41,386 bases of DNA from Streptomyces afghaniensis 772 (GCA_000415505.1 KE354237.1:1-41386), one strand, 5' to 3'; positions 31,335-40,537 are shown, numbered from the stretch's first letter. The notes: generated from the letters alone by a model not told the origin. A program made the numbers and translations.

Positions 31335-32602
31335 AGCTTGACCACCCGCGGGTGGTCGGCGGACTTGCCCCGGGTGTCGAAGAGTGTGCGGGCCCGGTCG
31401 GCGAGCACGTCCAGGTCGATCTCGCGGTGCGGCTGGAGCAGGATGGTGAGGTCGGCGGCCTCGGCGGCGGCGAGATAGTCCTCGGCACGCTCGACGGGGG
31501 CGCCACCGACGCGCCAGTCCTCGACCCGCGGGTCGAAGTAGACGAGTTCGGCGCCGCGCGCGAGGAGGTTCTCCGCGACGGCCAGCGCCGGGCTCTCGCG
31601 CTGGTCGGAGATGTCCGGCTTGTAGGTCACGCCGAGCAGCAGGACGCGCGAGCCGCGCACGGCCTTGCCCTGGTCGTTGAGCAGATCGGCGGCCCGGTTG
31701 ACGACGTGCACGGGCATCCGCTGGTTGATCTCCTGCGCCAGCTCCACGAACCGGAACGGAATGCCCAGCGAACGGACCTTGTACGACAGGTAGTTGGGGT
31801 CGATCGGGATGCAGTGCCCGCCGACGCCGGGGCCGGGGTAGAAGGGCGCGAACCCGAACGGCTTCGTGGACGCGCACCGGATCGCGTCCCACAGGTCGAC
31901 ACCGATCTCACGGCAGAACATCGACATCTCGTTGACGAGCGCGATGTTGACGTGCCGGTAGGTGTTCTCCAGCAGCTTGGCCATCTCGGCCTCGCGGGTG
32001 CCCTTGGCCTCGACGACCCGGTTCACGAAACGCTCGTAGAGGGCGCGGGCGGCCTTGGTGCAGTCGGCCGTGACGCCGCCGACGACCTTGGGCGTGTTCT
32101 CCAGCCCGAAGGAGGCGTTGCCCGGGTCGATGCGCTCCGGGGAGAAGGCGAGGTGGAAGTCGGCGCCGACGCGCAGCCCACCGGCCTCCAGCCGGGGCCT
32201 GACGACTTCGTCGGTGGTCCCCGGGTACGTCGTCGACTCCAGCACCACGAGCGTGCCGGCCCGCAGATGGGCGGCGATGTCGTCCACGGCCGCGTGCACC
32301 GCGCCGAGGTCCGGAGCACCGTGGTCGGTGAGCGGCGTCGGCACGCACACCACGACCGCGGCGGCATCCGCGATGACCCCGGCGCGGTCGGTGGCCTCGA
32401 AGCCCCGCTCCAGCATGGCGCGCACATCGGAGTCGGTGATGTCGTCCACGTGCGAACGGCCGGCGTTCAGCCCGTCGACCACCCGTCGGCTGCGGTCGAG
32501 ACCGACCACCTTGAGGCCGGCGGCAGCCGCGGACCTGGCCAACGGCAGCCCCACGTAACCGAGTCCGACAACCACAAGATCCACCGCGGAGGATCTGCTC
32601 AC
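31331..32602 (-). CDS. Nucleotide-sugar 6-dehydrogenase, WbpA/TviB-like (UDP-N-acetylhexosamine type)
   Basis: A 423-residue enzyme of the UDP-glucose/GDP-mannose dehydrogenase superfamily. The NAD motif VVVGLGYVGLPLA lies at residues 10-22. The catalytic Cys264 is in GPGVGGHCIPIDPNYL. That context is the form typical of UDP-GlcNAc/UDP-ManNAc 6-dehydrogenases; UDP-glucose dehydrogenases usually have GGSCFPKD. So the product may be a UDP-N-acetylhexosaminuronic acid instead of UDP-glucuronate; this is inference from the motif. The GTG at 32602 is preceded by GGGGA seven to eight bases upstream; the open frame extends 22 codons further without a ribosome site. It heads the two-gene synthase operon. 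The gap at 32603-32810 contains an A/T-rich pocket (about 32690-32710) that may be promoter. Confidence 0.85.
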   Translation of the reverse strand: MSRSSAVDLVVVGLGYVGLPLARSAAAAGLKVVGLDRSRRVVDGLNAGRSHVDDITDSDVRAMLERGFEATDRAGVIADAAAVVVCVPTPLTDHGAPDLGAVHAAVDDIAAHLRAGTLVVLESTTYPGTTDEVVRPRLEAGGLRVGADFHLAFSPERIDPGNASFGLENTPKVVGGVTADCTKAARALYERFVNRVVEAKGTREAEMAKLLENTYRHVNIALVNEMSMFCREIGVDLWDAIRCASTKPFGFAPFYPGPGVGGHCIPIDPNYLSYKVRSLGIPFRFVELAQEINQRMPVHVVNRAADLLNDQGKAVRGSRVLLLGVTYKPDISDQRESPALAVAENLLARGAELVYFDPRVEDWRVGGAPVERAEDYLAAAEAADLTILLQPHREIDLDVLADRARTLFDTRGKSADHPRVVKL

Positions 32603-32810
32603 GACATCATTCCCCAACCCCGTTGCCGCGGCCCCGGCCAGACGCAGCGGCAACCGGCCCCCCAGCAAATCGAACAGTGCGAGGAGGCTAACAAAACCTT
32701 CACTTTATGACCATGTTCACCCGAGGTGCGTCTCGTCACGCACACATCCCTACAACCCTTGTCACACTTCGAGTGTCCGGAGCGACGGGAGCCTCAGAAG
32801 GAACGGGGTG

Positions 32811-33827
32811 TCAGATCTCCCGCCAGGCCTCAAGCGCGAGCCCCGGCTCGTCCTTGCGGCGGGTGAGGAACAGCTTCCCGGTCGACGGCGAGAGGGAGGC
32901 CGCGACGACCTCGTCGTGCTCGTCGAGCGCCAGCGACACGGCGGCGTCGGCAGGCAGCTGGGGTCCGGACTCGGTCCACCAGGCCCCGGCGGACTCCTGT
33001 TCGGTCGGATAGGCGGCGAACGCGACCCGGCCACTGGAGGACCGCTGGGCGAGCACGGTGACGTCGTGCCCCTCGATCTCACAGCGCACGGCGGACACGG
33101 GACCCGGCCCCGCGGAGGCGATGAGCGTCACCGGCTTCTCCCCCGGGCGCCAGGCGCACAGGTCGCCGGAGACGTCCGTGAAGAAGAGGGTGGTGTGCTC
33201 GGCGGACGTGGCGATCGCCCGGAGGGTCCCCGGACGCGCGGGCACGTCGGCCCCCTCTCCCCGCACCGGGGTCCGGCCCGGCTCCTCCTGCCGCCAGTGC
33301 AGAATCCCGCCGCCCGCACTCGCATACACCTCGACCAGCCCCGACTCCCCCGTGACGGCGGCCAACTCCCCCTCCACGTCATGCCCCTCGAGGTCCTGCC
33401 AGGGCCCCCAGCCGCCCTTCTCCTTCTGGTTGCGCAGGCTCACTCCGCCGCCCTTGTTACGGACGAAGACATAGCCACGCCCCTGGGCGTCGACGGCGAC
33501 GGCCGGCTCGCCCGTCCGGTCGCCCTTCTTGTCGGGATGCCCGATCGGAACCCAGTCCAGGGGCGCGAGCCGGGGCCGGAAGTGCGTGGAGTGCACGAGG
33601 CCCGACTCGCCCGGCACGGTGGGCCGCCAGGCGGCCAGATGGGCGTAGCCGTCGGCACCCTGGCCGACCGCGACGCCCGGGTGCAGCTTCTGGGTGCCGC
33701 CGACGGTTCGGGGGGCGTCCCAGGAGCCGGCGGGGCCGCGTTCCGCACGGCACAGGACGGCGTCGCCGGAGGGCAGGTAGACGGTGAGGCGGCCGTCGCG
33801 GCCGCGGATGAGCCAGTCGCCGTTCAC
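32811..33827 (-). CDS. Hypothetical propeller-like repeat protein
   Basis: A 338-residue soluble protein with no signal peptide. It is built from repeating strand-rich units with SGxLxxWR-like ends (GDLCAWRPGEK, GGILHWRQEEP, GRGYVFVRNKG), consistent with a beta-propeller of the kind found in fucose-binding or sialidase-like lectins. I recognise no catalytic motif. The start is the GTG at 33827; AAGGTG just upstream can be read as a weak ribosome site or as part of a leaderless -10 (TAAGGT at 33839-33834). It diverges from the NYN-domain gene with 81 bases between. Confidence 0.7.
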   Translation of the reverse strand: MNGDWLIRGRDGRLTVYLPSGDAVLCRAERGPAGSWDAPRTVGGTQKLHPGVAVGQGADGYAHLAAWRPTVPGESGLVHSTHFRPRLAPLDWVPIGHPDKKGDRTGEPAVAVDAQGRGYVFVRNKGGGVSLRNQKEKGGWGPWQDLEGHDVEGELAAVTGESGLVEVYASAGGGILHWRQEEPGRTPVRGEGADVPARPGTLRAIATSAEHTTLFFTDVSGDLCAWRPGEKPVTLIASAGPGPVSAVRCEIEGHDVTVLAQRSSSGRVAFAAYPTEQESAGAWWTESGPQLPADAAVSLALDEHDEVVAASLSPSTGKLFLTRRKDEPGLALEAWREI

Positions 33828-33908
33828 CGGTTCACCTTACGCGGACGGGACGCGTTGACGACCCGCCCGCCCCTGCCCGGCCGGGATCCGCCGTGCGACC
33901 CTGACCAC

Positions 33909-34286
33909 ATGAACAGCAACGCTCCCCTGCTTGTCGTCGTCGACGCCGCGAATGTCGTCGGGTCGGTGCCGGACGGTTGGTGGCGGGACCGGAAGGGGGC
34001 GGCGGAGCGGTTGCGGGACCGGTTGGCGTCGGACGGGGTGCCGGGGGTGGCTGCCGCCGGGGCGGTGGAGATCGTGCTCGTGGTGGAGGGGGCGGCGCGC
34101 CGGGTGGAGTCCGTGGCGGGGGTGCGGGTGGAGTCGGCGCCGGGCAGTGGGGACGACCACATCGTGGAGGTGGTCGCGTCGGCCGGTGACCGTTCCGTAC
34201 TGGTGATCACGGCGGACCGGGAGCTGCGGAGGCGGGTCGGGGAGCTGGGGGCGGAGGTGGCGGGGCCAAGGTCGGTACGGCCGTAG
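33909..34286 (+). CDS. NYN/PIN-like RNase-fold domain protein
   Basis: A 125-residue single-domain protein. LLVVVDAANVVG puts Asp12 and Asn15 where NYN/PIN nucleases hold metal-binding residues; further acidic positions occur in GDDHIVEVV and in VLVITADRELRRRV, the usual late-strand motif of the fold. Length fits a minimal NYN domain (YacP-like). Probable metal-dependent ribonuclease, with no partner antitoxin next to it. The ATG at 33909 has no obvious ribosome site. The 3' half is very GC-rich and repetitive in sequence. Confidence 0.7.
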   Translation: MNSNAPLLVVVDAANVVGSVPDGWWRDRKGAAERLRDRLASDGVPGVAAAGAVEIVLVVEGAARRVESVAGVRVESAPGSGDDHIVEVVASAGDRSVLVITADRELRRRVGELGAEVAGPRSVRP

Positions 34287-34512
34287 GGGCGGGGGACGCT
34301 CAACCCGGTGCTGCAGCGGCTGCCCGGGGCGGGCGGACCCGCAACCCGGCGGAGCGGGGTGCCGCTGCGCCCACCCGTGCCGCCTGGGGGCACCTCCAGG
34401 CCCTAAAGGCACTGGGGGAGGCACGACTGCCCGCAGCTAGGGCAACCACGACGCGCCCGCACCCCCCGGCGCGGCCCCGACCCACCGCCCGGCGTCAGGC
34501 GCAGGGGGCGCG
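34287..34512. repeat. 226-base non-coding gap with palindromic GC-rich element
   Basis: Between the NYN gene and the permease stop codon lies a segment with GTGCC/GGCAC boxes around CCTGG...CCAGG (about 34378-34425) and a downstream C-rich stretch. It resembles palindromic intergenic elements I recall from other Streptomyces genomes; no second copy is in this window. No reading frame here looks real. Confidence 0.35.
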
Positions 34513-36012
34513 CTAGAGCGCCTCCTCCGGCTTGGTTGCCTCTCCCCTCGCGAGGCGGCTGTGTGTGCGGCCGTAGAGGAAGTACACGACGAACCCGGCG
34601 GCCATCCAGATGCCGAACCGCACCCACGTCTCCGCTGGCAGGTTGATCATCAGCCACAGTGAGGCGCACACCGACAGGATCGGGATGACCGGCACCCACG
34701 GCGTGCGGAACGCCCGGTGCAGGTCGGGGCGGGTCCTGCGGAGGACGAGCACACCGATGGCGACGACCACGAAGGCGAACAGCGTGCCGATGTTCACCAG
34801 CGCGGCGAGCTCCGTCAGCGGAGTGAAGCCGGCCAGGATCGCGATGATCACGCCGAGCAGGATGGTCGGCCGGTGCGGGGTCCTGAACCGCGGGTGGACG
34901 TGCGAGAAGAACCGCGGCAGCAGCCCGTCACGGCTCATCGCGAAGAACACGCGGGTCTGACCGAGCAAGAGGATCATGCACACCGTCGTCAGACCGACCG
35001 CGGCGCCGAAGCTGATGAACCCCGCGTACCAGGGATGCCCGGTGGCCTTGAACGCGTCGGCGAGCGGCGCGTCGACGGACAGCCGGCTGTAGTGCTGCAT
35101 GCCGGTCACGACGATCGACACGGCGACGTACAGGGCCGTGCAGATGAGCAGCGAGCCGAGAATGCCGCGCGGCATGTCGCGCTGCGGATTCCGGGTCTCC
35201 TCCGCCGCCGTGGCCACGACGTCGAAGCCGATGAAGGCGAAGAACACGACGGAGGCGGCGGTGAAGATGCCCATCACGCCGAAGTTGGAGGGCGCCCAGC
35301 CGAACATGAGCTGGATCAGCGGGGAGTCGAGACTCGACCCGGCCTCCACCGGCTTCTCCTTCGGGATGAACGGGTCGTAGTTCTCACCCTTGATGAGGAA
35401 CGCCCCCGCGATGATCACGACGAGGACGACCGTCACCTTGATGGCGACGACGAGCGACGTGATCCGCGCGGACAGCTTCATGCCGAGTACGAGGATGAAG
35501 GTGAGGACGAGGACGAGCGCGGCGGCGAGGATGTCGAAGCCGAAGACGTCGGCACCCTCTCTGCTGCCCAGGGCCGCGGGCATCTCCCAGCCCGCGTTGT
35601 CCATGAGCGACTGGATGTAGCCCGACCAGCCGACGGCCACCACCGCCGTACCGAGCGCGAACTCCAGCACCAGGTCCCAGCCGATGATCCAGGCGGGCAG
35701 CTCACCGAGGGAGGCGTACGAGAACGTGTAGGCGGACCCGGCGACCGGGACCGTCGACGCGAACTCGGCGTAACAGAGCGCGGCCAGCGCGCACGCGACG
35801 CCGGCCGCGACGAACGCCAGGGCCGTCGCGGGCCCGGCGTTGTTCTTCGCGACTGTTCCGGTGAGGACGAAGATGCCGGTGCCGATGATCACGCCGACGC
35901 CGAAGACGGTCAGATCCAGCGCGGACAAGGACTTCTTGAGCGCGTGCTCTGGCTCCTCGGTGTCGAGGATGGACTGCTCGACCTTCTTCGTCCGGAAGAG
36001 GGTGCTGCTCAC
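34513..36012 (-). CDS. APC-superfamily amino-acid permease (cationic amino acid transporter type)
   Basis: A 499-residue membrane protein with about 12 transmembrane helices. The first contains the substrate-site glycine motif GVGVIIGTGIFVLTG (about 38-52); FFAFIGFDVVATAAEETRNPQRD (helix 6 and loop) is typical of the CAT-like branch. It imports amino acids using an ion gradient; substrate not determinable. The GTG at 36012 has a perfect GGGAGG ribosome site six bases upstream. Transcribed in the same direction as dxs but separated from it by a long hairpin, so probably an independent unit. Confidence 0.9.
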   Translation of the reverse strand: MSSTLFRTKKVEQSILDTEEPEHALKKSLSALDLTVFGVGVIIGTGIFVLTGTVAKNNAGPATALAFVAAGVACALAALCYAEFASTVPVAGSAYTFSYASLGELPAWIIGWDLVLEFALGTAVVAVGWSGYIQSLMDNAGWEMPAALGSREGADVFGFDILAAALVLVLTFILVLGMKLSARITSLVVAIKVTVVLVVIIAGAFLIKGENYDPFIPKEKPVEAGSSLDSPLIQLMFGWAPSNFGVMGIFTAASVVFFAFIGFDVVATAAEETRNPQRDMPRGILGSLLICTALYVAVSIVVTGMQHYSRLSVDAPLADAFKATGHPWYAGFISFGAAVGLTTVCMILLLGQTRVFFAMSRDGLLPRFFSHVHPRFRTPHRPTILLGVIIAILAGFTPLTELAALVNIGTLFAFVVVAIGVLVLRRTRPDLHRAFRTPWVPVIPILSVCASLWLMINLPAETWVRFGIWMAAGFVVYFLYGRTHSRLARGEATKPEEAL

Positions 36013-36094
36013 GGGGTACCTCCCACGCTTGTCGTCCTCGACATGATCGAGAGGGGGCACCATCCGTATGCCCCGGCACGGACGCATTCACGCC

Positions 36095-36140
36095 AATGGG
36101 CCGGTTCCACCACCCTTCACGGTGGCGGAACCGGCCCATT
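36095..36140 (-). terminator. Long hairpin terminator of dxs
   Basis: Arms 36095-36114 and 36121-36140 pair over 20 bases with one mismatch around a 6-base loop. It begins nine bases after the dxs stop in the direction of transcription. Confidence 0.75.
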
Positions 36141-36148
36141 CGGCGGCG

Positions 36149-38080
36149 TCAGTCGCGCGCGGGTTCCACGGAGTCGACGGCGTCGGCCGCGGAGCGTTCG
36201 TACCGGCCGTCCAGCCTGGCGACCAGCCCGGTCACCTGGCGGGCGATGTCCGGCGCGGTGAGGCCGATCTCGGCCATGACCTCGGCGCGCGAGGCGTGGT
36301 CGAGGAAGCGCGGCGGGATGCCGAAGTCGCGCAGCGGCACGTCGACGCCCGCGTCCCGCAGCGCCTGCGCGATCGCCGAACCGACACCACCGACCCGGCT
36401 GTTGTCCTCGACGGTGACGACCACGCGGTGCCGCTCCGCGAGCGGGGCCATGGCCTCGTCGACGGGTTTGACCCAGCGCGGGTCGACGACGGTGGCGGAG
36501 ATGCCCTGCTTGTCGAGCAGCCCGGCGATCTCCAGGCACATCGGCGCGAGGGCACCGACGGAGACCAGCAGCACATCGGGCCGGTCGGTGCCGGGCTCGC
36601 GCAGCACGTCCATGCCGCCGACGCGGCCCACGGCGGGGACGGCGGGACCGACGGCGCCCTTGGAGAAGCGGACCACGGTCGGCGCGTCGTCGACGGCCAC
36701 GGCCTCCCGCAACTGGGCGCGGACCTGGTCGGCGTCACGCGGCGCGGCCAACCGCAGCCCCGGCACGACCTGGAGGATCGACATGTCCCACATGCCGTTG
36801 TGGGACGCCCCGTCGGTGCCGGTGACACCGGCCCGGTCCAGGACGAAGGTCACCCCGCACTTGTGCAGGGCCACGTCCATCAGCACCTGGTCGAAGGCGC
36901 GGTTGAGGAAGGTCGCGTACACCGCGAACACCGGGTGCACCCCGCCCGTCGCCAGGCCCGCGGCGGACACGGCGCCGTGCTGCTCGGCGATGCCGACGTC
37001 GTAGACCCGCTCGGGGAAGCGCTTGGCGAACTTGTCCAGGCCCACCGGCTGGAGCATGGCGGCGGTGATGGCGACGATGTCCTCGCGCTCCTCGCCGAGC
37101 TTGACCATCTCCTCGCCGAACACGGAGGTCCAGTCGGCGCCGGAGGAGGCGATCGGCAGGCCCGTGTCGGGGTGGATCTTGCCGACGGCGTGGAAGCGGT
37201 CGGCCTCGTCCTGGAGGGCGGGCTGGTAGCCGCGGCCCTTCTCGGTGAGGCAGTGCACGATGACGGGGCCGCCGAACCGCTTGGCCCGCGCGAGGGCGGA
37301 TTCAAGGGCCTCCAGGTCGTGCCCGTCGATCGGGCCGACGTACTTCAGGCCGAGGTCCTCGAACATGCCCTGCGGGGCGATGAAGTCCTTCAGGCCCTTC
37401 TTGGCGCCGTGCAGGGTGTCGTAGAGCGGCCGGCCGACGACGGGGGTGCGCTCCAGAACCTCCTTGGTGCGGGCGAGGAACCGCTCGTAGCCGTCCGTCG
37501 TGCGCAGCGTCGCGAGGTGGTTGGCGAGACCGCCGATCGTCGGCGCGTAGGACCGCTCGTTGTCGTTGACGACGATGACGAGGGGCCGGTCCTTGGCGTC
37601 GGCGATGTTGTTCAGCGCCTCCCAGGCCATGCCGCCGGTCAGCGCGCCGTCACCGATCACGGCGACGACGTGGCTGTCGCGCTCGAGGAGCTCGTTGGCC
37701 TTGGCGATGCCGTCGGCCCAGCCGAGGACCGTCGAGGCGTGCGAGTTCTCGATGATGTCGTGCTCGGACTCGGCCTGCGAGGGGTAGCCGGACAGGCCGC
37801 CCTTCATCTTCAGCTTCGAGAAGTCCTGACGGCCGGTGAGCAGCTTGTGCACGTAGGACTGGTGGCCGGTGTCCCAGAGCACCTTGTCCTTGGGCGATTC
37901 GAAGACCCGGTGCAGGGCGATGGTGAGCTCCACCACGCCGAGGTTGGGGCCGAGGTGACCGCCGGTCTTGGAGACCGCTTCGACAAGGAAGGTCCGGATC
38001 TCCTCCGCCAGCTGGTTCAGCTCTTCCAGGCTGAGCCGGTCCAGATCGCGCGGTCCCCTGATACGGGTCAGCAGCGGCAC
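36149..38080 (-). CDS. dxs: 1-deoxy-D-xylulose-5-phosphate synthase
   Basis: A 643-residue thiamine-diphosphate enzyme, the usual length. It condenses pyruvate and glyceraldehyde 3-phosphate in the first step of the MEP isoprenoid pathway. Visible marks: GGHLGPNLG with His42, [10 protein letters not shown] with His73, the ThDP/Mg motif starting GDGALTGG at 143, and [13 protein letters not shown], whose Glu activates the cofactor. The GTG at 38080 is preceded by AAGGAGG. Streptomyces often carry more than one dxs; this position matches the conserved chromosomal copy. Confidence 0.95.
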   Translation of the reverse strand: MPLLTRIRGPRDLDRLSLEELNQLAEEIRTFLVEAVSKTGGHLGPNLGVVELTIALHRVFESPKDKVLWDTGHQSYVHKLLTGRQDFSKLKMKGGLSGYPSQAESEHDIIENSHASTVLGWADGIAKANELLERDSHVVAVIGDGALTGGMAWEALNNIADAKDRPLVIVVNDNERSYAPTIGGLANHLATLRTTDGYERFLARTKEVLERTPVVGRPLYDTLHGAKKGLKDFIAPQGMFEDLGLKYVGPIDGHDLEALESALARAKRFGGPVIVHCLTEKGRGYQPALQDEADRFHAVGKIHPDTGLPIASSGADWTSVFGEEMVKLGEEREDIVAITAAMLQPVGLDKFAKRFPERVYDVGIAEQHGAVSAAGLATGGVHPVFAVYATFLNRAFDQVLMDVALHKCGVTFVLDRAGVTGTDGASHNGMWDMSILQVVPGLRLAAPRDADQVRAQLREAVAVDDAPTVVRFSKGAVGPAVPAVGRVGGMDVLREPGTDRPDVLLVSVGALAPMCLEIAGLLDKQGISATVVDPRWVKPVDEAMAPLAERHRVVVTVEDNSRVGGVGSAIAQALRDAGVDVPLRDFGIPPRFLDHASRAEVMAEIGLTAPDIARQVTGLVARLDGRYERSAADAVDSVEPARD

Positions 38081-38207
38081 CCGTGCCTCCTTGCAGTAGA
38101 GCTGTTGCCGGGCTTGTCGAGTCTAATGTTCCGCCTTCGCGGGCGGCGCCGAGGCCATGCGTCGTACGTCACGCGTTCGGCTGTACCCAAGTTGTGCCAC
38201 ACCTACG

Positions 38208-38251
38208 ACATGACTGTGCCCGGCACCTGGCGGTGCCGGGCACAGTCATGT
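38208..38251 (-). terminator. Perfect 20-base-pair hairpin ending the sugar ABC operon
   Basis: Arms 38208-38227 and 38232-38251 are exact reverse complements around a TGGC loop. It starts ten bases after the permease stop in the transcribed direction and may also shield dxs from read-through. Confidence 0.8.
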
Positions 38252-38260
38252 TCCTCGGAG

Positions 38261-39562
38261 CTACGCGCGCCCCGCGGTCTTCTGCGTCTTGCGCGTCACC
38301 GCGTCGATCACGACCGTGGCCAACAGCACACCACCCGTGATCATGTACTGCACCGGAGAGGCGATGCCCTCCAGAGCGAGCCCGTACTGGATCGACACGA
38401 TCACCAGCACACCGAGCAGCGCGTTCCACGTCCGTCCACGGCCGCCGAACAGCGACGTACCGCCGATCACCGCGGCCGCGATCGCGTTCATCAGCAGGTC
38501 ACCTCCACCGGCGCCCTGGTTCGCCGCGGCGATCTTCGACGCGATGAACAGACCGCCGACCGCCGCGAACGTCCCGGAGATCGCGAAGACCGAGATCCGG
38601 ACCATCTCCACGTTGATACCGGCCCGGCGCGACGCCTCGACGCTGCCGCCGAGTGCGAACACCTTCCGCCCGTACGCCGTGCGCCGCAGTACGAAGTCCG
38701 TGACCAGCAGCACCACGATGAAGATCACCACGGCCAGCGGCAGGCCCTTGTACTGGTTGAAGACGATGGCGACGGCGAACGCAACGACCGCCAGCAGCAC
38801 CGTCCGCACGATGGTCTCGCTCAGCGGCCGCGACGGCACCCCGGCGGCCTCACGGCGCCGGTTGCCGAGGAAGGAGCTGAGGAAGAACCCGGCGGTCACC
38901 ACGGCGGCCAGGCCGTACGCGGCGGCCACGTCCGAGAAGTAGTAACTGGTCAGCTGGGCCACGACCCCGTCCGGGTCGAGGTTGATCGTGCCGTTGTCAC
39001 CCAGGATCTGGAGCATGAAGCCGTTCCAGAACAGCAGTCCGGCCAGGGTGACGGCGAACGCCGGGACGCCGATCTTCGCGAAGAAGAAGCCGTGCAGCGC
39101 GCCGGCGACGGTGCCGGTGACGATGGCCAGCACGAAGGCGAGCCACTCGTTCATGCCGTTGGTGACGTTCAGCACGGCGAAGCTCGCGCCCGCCACACCG
39201 CTGACCGAGCCGACCGACAGGTCGATCTCGCCCAGCAGCAGCACGAACACGATACCGACGGCGATCATGCCCGTGCCGACCATGGCAACGGACATGTCGG
39301 ACAGGTTGCCCGCGGTGAGGAAGTTGGAGTTCAGGCTCGTGAAGATGAGCCAGATGATCGCCAGACCGATGACGACCGGGATGGAGCCCAGGTCACCGGA
39401 CTTCATCTTCCGCTTGAACTCGGTGACGTAGCCGGCGAGACCCTGCTCGCGCACCAGCAGCCGGGGGTCGACGACCGTGACGGCGGCCTTGGCCGCCTCG
39501 GGGTTCTCCACGACGTGGTCCTCGGGGGCTCCCGTGGCCGCGGAGGTCTTGTCGATGCTCAC
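38261..39562 (-). CDS. xylH: Sugar ABC transporter permease, xylose/ribose type (CUT2)
   Basis: A 433-residue permease with about 10-12 transmembrane helices after a cytoplasmic N-terminus of about 55 residues. ILLGEIDLSVGSV-type and AAVIGGTSLFGGRGR segments are hallmarks of RbsC/XylH-family permeases. The GTG at 39562 has GGGGAGG seven bases upstream and overlaps the ATPase stop (GTGA). The length above 400 residues favours the xylose-type subgroup; the exact sugar is inferred. Confidence 0.85.
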   Translation of the reverse strand: MSIDKTSAATGAPEDHVVENPEAAKAAVTVVDPRLLVREQGLAGYVTEFKRKMKSGDLGSIPVVIGLAIIWLIFTSLNSNFLTAGNLSDMSVAMVGTGMIAVGIVFVLLLGEIDLSVGSVSGVAGASFAVLNVTNGMNEWLAFVLAIVTGTVAGALHGFFFAKIGVPAFAVTLAGLLFWNGFMLQILGDNGTINLDPDGVVAQLTSYYFSDVAAAYGLAAVVTAGFFLSSFLGNRRREAAGVPSRPLSETIVRTVLLAVVAFAVAIVFNQYKGLPLAVVIFIVVLLVTDFVLRRTAYGRKVFALGGSVEASRRAGINVEMVRISVFAISGTFAAVGGLFIASKIAAANQGAGGGDLLMNAIAAAVIGGTSLFGGRGRTWNALLGVLVIVSIQYGLALEGIASPVQYMITGGVLLATVVIDAVTRKTQKTAGRA

Positions 39563-40341
39563 TTGGAAACCTCCCCGTTCGTGCGCGCCGCACGGCGGGT
39601 CACGGCGTTGTCGGTGGCGCCGGTGATGGCGGAGATGATCTCTTCCTGCGAGGTCGACTTGACCTCGAAGACGCCGTTGTTGCGCCCGAGGCGCAGCACG
39701 GCGACCTTGTCCGCGACGGCCTTCACATCGGCCATGTTGTGGCTGATGAGGATCACGGCGTGGCCGCGCTCGCGCAGCCGCTCGACCAGGTCGAGGACCT
39801 GCGCGGTCTGCTCGACGCCGAGGGCGGCGGTGGGCTCGTCGAGGATGACCAGCTTGGGCTCGCCGAGCATGGACCGGGCGATGGCCACGGTCTGGCGCTG
39901 GCCGCCGGACAGCGAGGCGATCGGGATGCGCACGCTGGGGATGCGGATCGACAGCGTGTCGAGGAGCTCGCGGGAGCGGCGCTCCATCTCCACCTCGTCC
40001 AGGACACCGCGCTTGCGGATCTCCCGGCCCAGGTAGAGGTTGCCGACGACGTCGATGTTGTCGCACAGCGCGAGGTCCTGGTAGACGGTCGCGATGCCCA
40101 GATGCTGGGCGTCGTGCGGCTTGTTGATCTGGACGGACCTGCCGTCCCATTCGATGACGCCCTCATCGATGGGGTGCACGCCGGCGATCGTCTTGACCAG
40201 CGTGGACTTTCCGGCGCCGTTGTCGCCGACCAGGGCGACCACCTCACCGGCGTGGACCTCAAGCTCTACGTCGGTGAGCGCCTGTACGGCACCGAACCGC
40301 TTGGAGACCCCGCGCAACGCCAGCACGGGCGTAGCGGACAC
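39559..40341 (-). CDS. xylG: Sugar ABC transporter ATP-binding protein, single-domain CUT2 type
   Basis: A 260-residue ATPase: Walker A GDNGAGKST (39-47), signature LSGGQRQ, Walker B LVILDEPTAALG and the switch His in LISHNMAD. Many CUT2 ATPases (RbsA, E. coli XylG) are double-domain proteins of about 500 residues; this one has a single domain and should act as a homodimer. I chose the GTG at 40341, nine bases after AAGGAG, over the ATG at 40350 that directly abuts it and the longer form from 40407 that overlaps the intergenic hairpins. Confidence 0.87.
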   Translation of the reverse strand: MSATPVLALRGVSKRFGAVQALTDVELEVHAGEVVALVGDNGAGKSTLVKTIAGVHPIDEGVIEWDGRSVQINKPHDAQHLGIATVYQDLALCDNIDVVGNLYLGREIRKRGVLDEVEMERRSRELLDTLSIRIPSVRIPIASLSGGQRQTVAIARSMLGEPKLVILDEPTAALGVEQTAQVLDLVERLRERGHAVILISHNMADVKAVADKVAVLRLGRNNGVFEVKSTSQEEIISAITGATDNAVTRRAARTNGEVSK

Positions 40342-40406
40342 GTGAACCATCTCCTTCGCCGCCTGACCCGGCGGGAGGTTGTGCAGAAGTGTGGGAGGAG
40401 TGATCA

Positions 40407-40455
40407 CTCCGGCGCCCCGCAGAGCTTGCGGGGCTGATGTGGCGGGGCGCCGGAG
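40407..40455 (-). promoter_or_regulatory. Competing hairpins between binding-protein and ATPase genes
   Basis: In the transcript, segment A (CUCCGGCGCCCCGC), segment B (GCCCCGC) and segment C (GCGGGGCGCCGGAG) follow one another. C can pair with A over 14 bases or with B over 7 bases. The structure lies 66 bases before the ATPase start and may limit downstream expression or protect the 3' end of the binding-protein message. Confidence 0.55.
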
Positions 40456-40487
40456 GAACTCGGGGCAGCGGGTCCCGTACGGGGGTA

Positions 40488-40512
40488 ACGGGAGCCCGGT
40501 CCGGACTCCCGT
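40488..40512 (-). terminator. Hairpin shortly after the binding-protein gene
   Basis: ACGGGAG and CTCCCGT form a 7-base stem with an 11-base loop, 25 bases past the stop codon. With the competing hairpins it may cause partial termination, giving more binding protein than ATPase and permease. Confidence 0.45.
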
Positions 40513-40537
40513 GCCCCTCCGGGGACTTGGTGGCTGC

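Noticed and set aside
31331-32602. Naming the dehydrogenase as UDP-glucose dehydrogenase (HasB)
   Set aside because: The GGHCIPIDP context of the catalytic Cys fits the UDP-N-acetylhexosamine group better than GGSCFPKD-type UDP-glucose enzymes.
36068-40036. A 1322-codon open frame on the + strand opposite dxs and the sugar permease
   Set aside because: It is the antisense shadow of two well-supported genes, a common effect of high GC, with low-complexity His/Asp/Val-rich translation and no domain.
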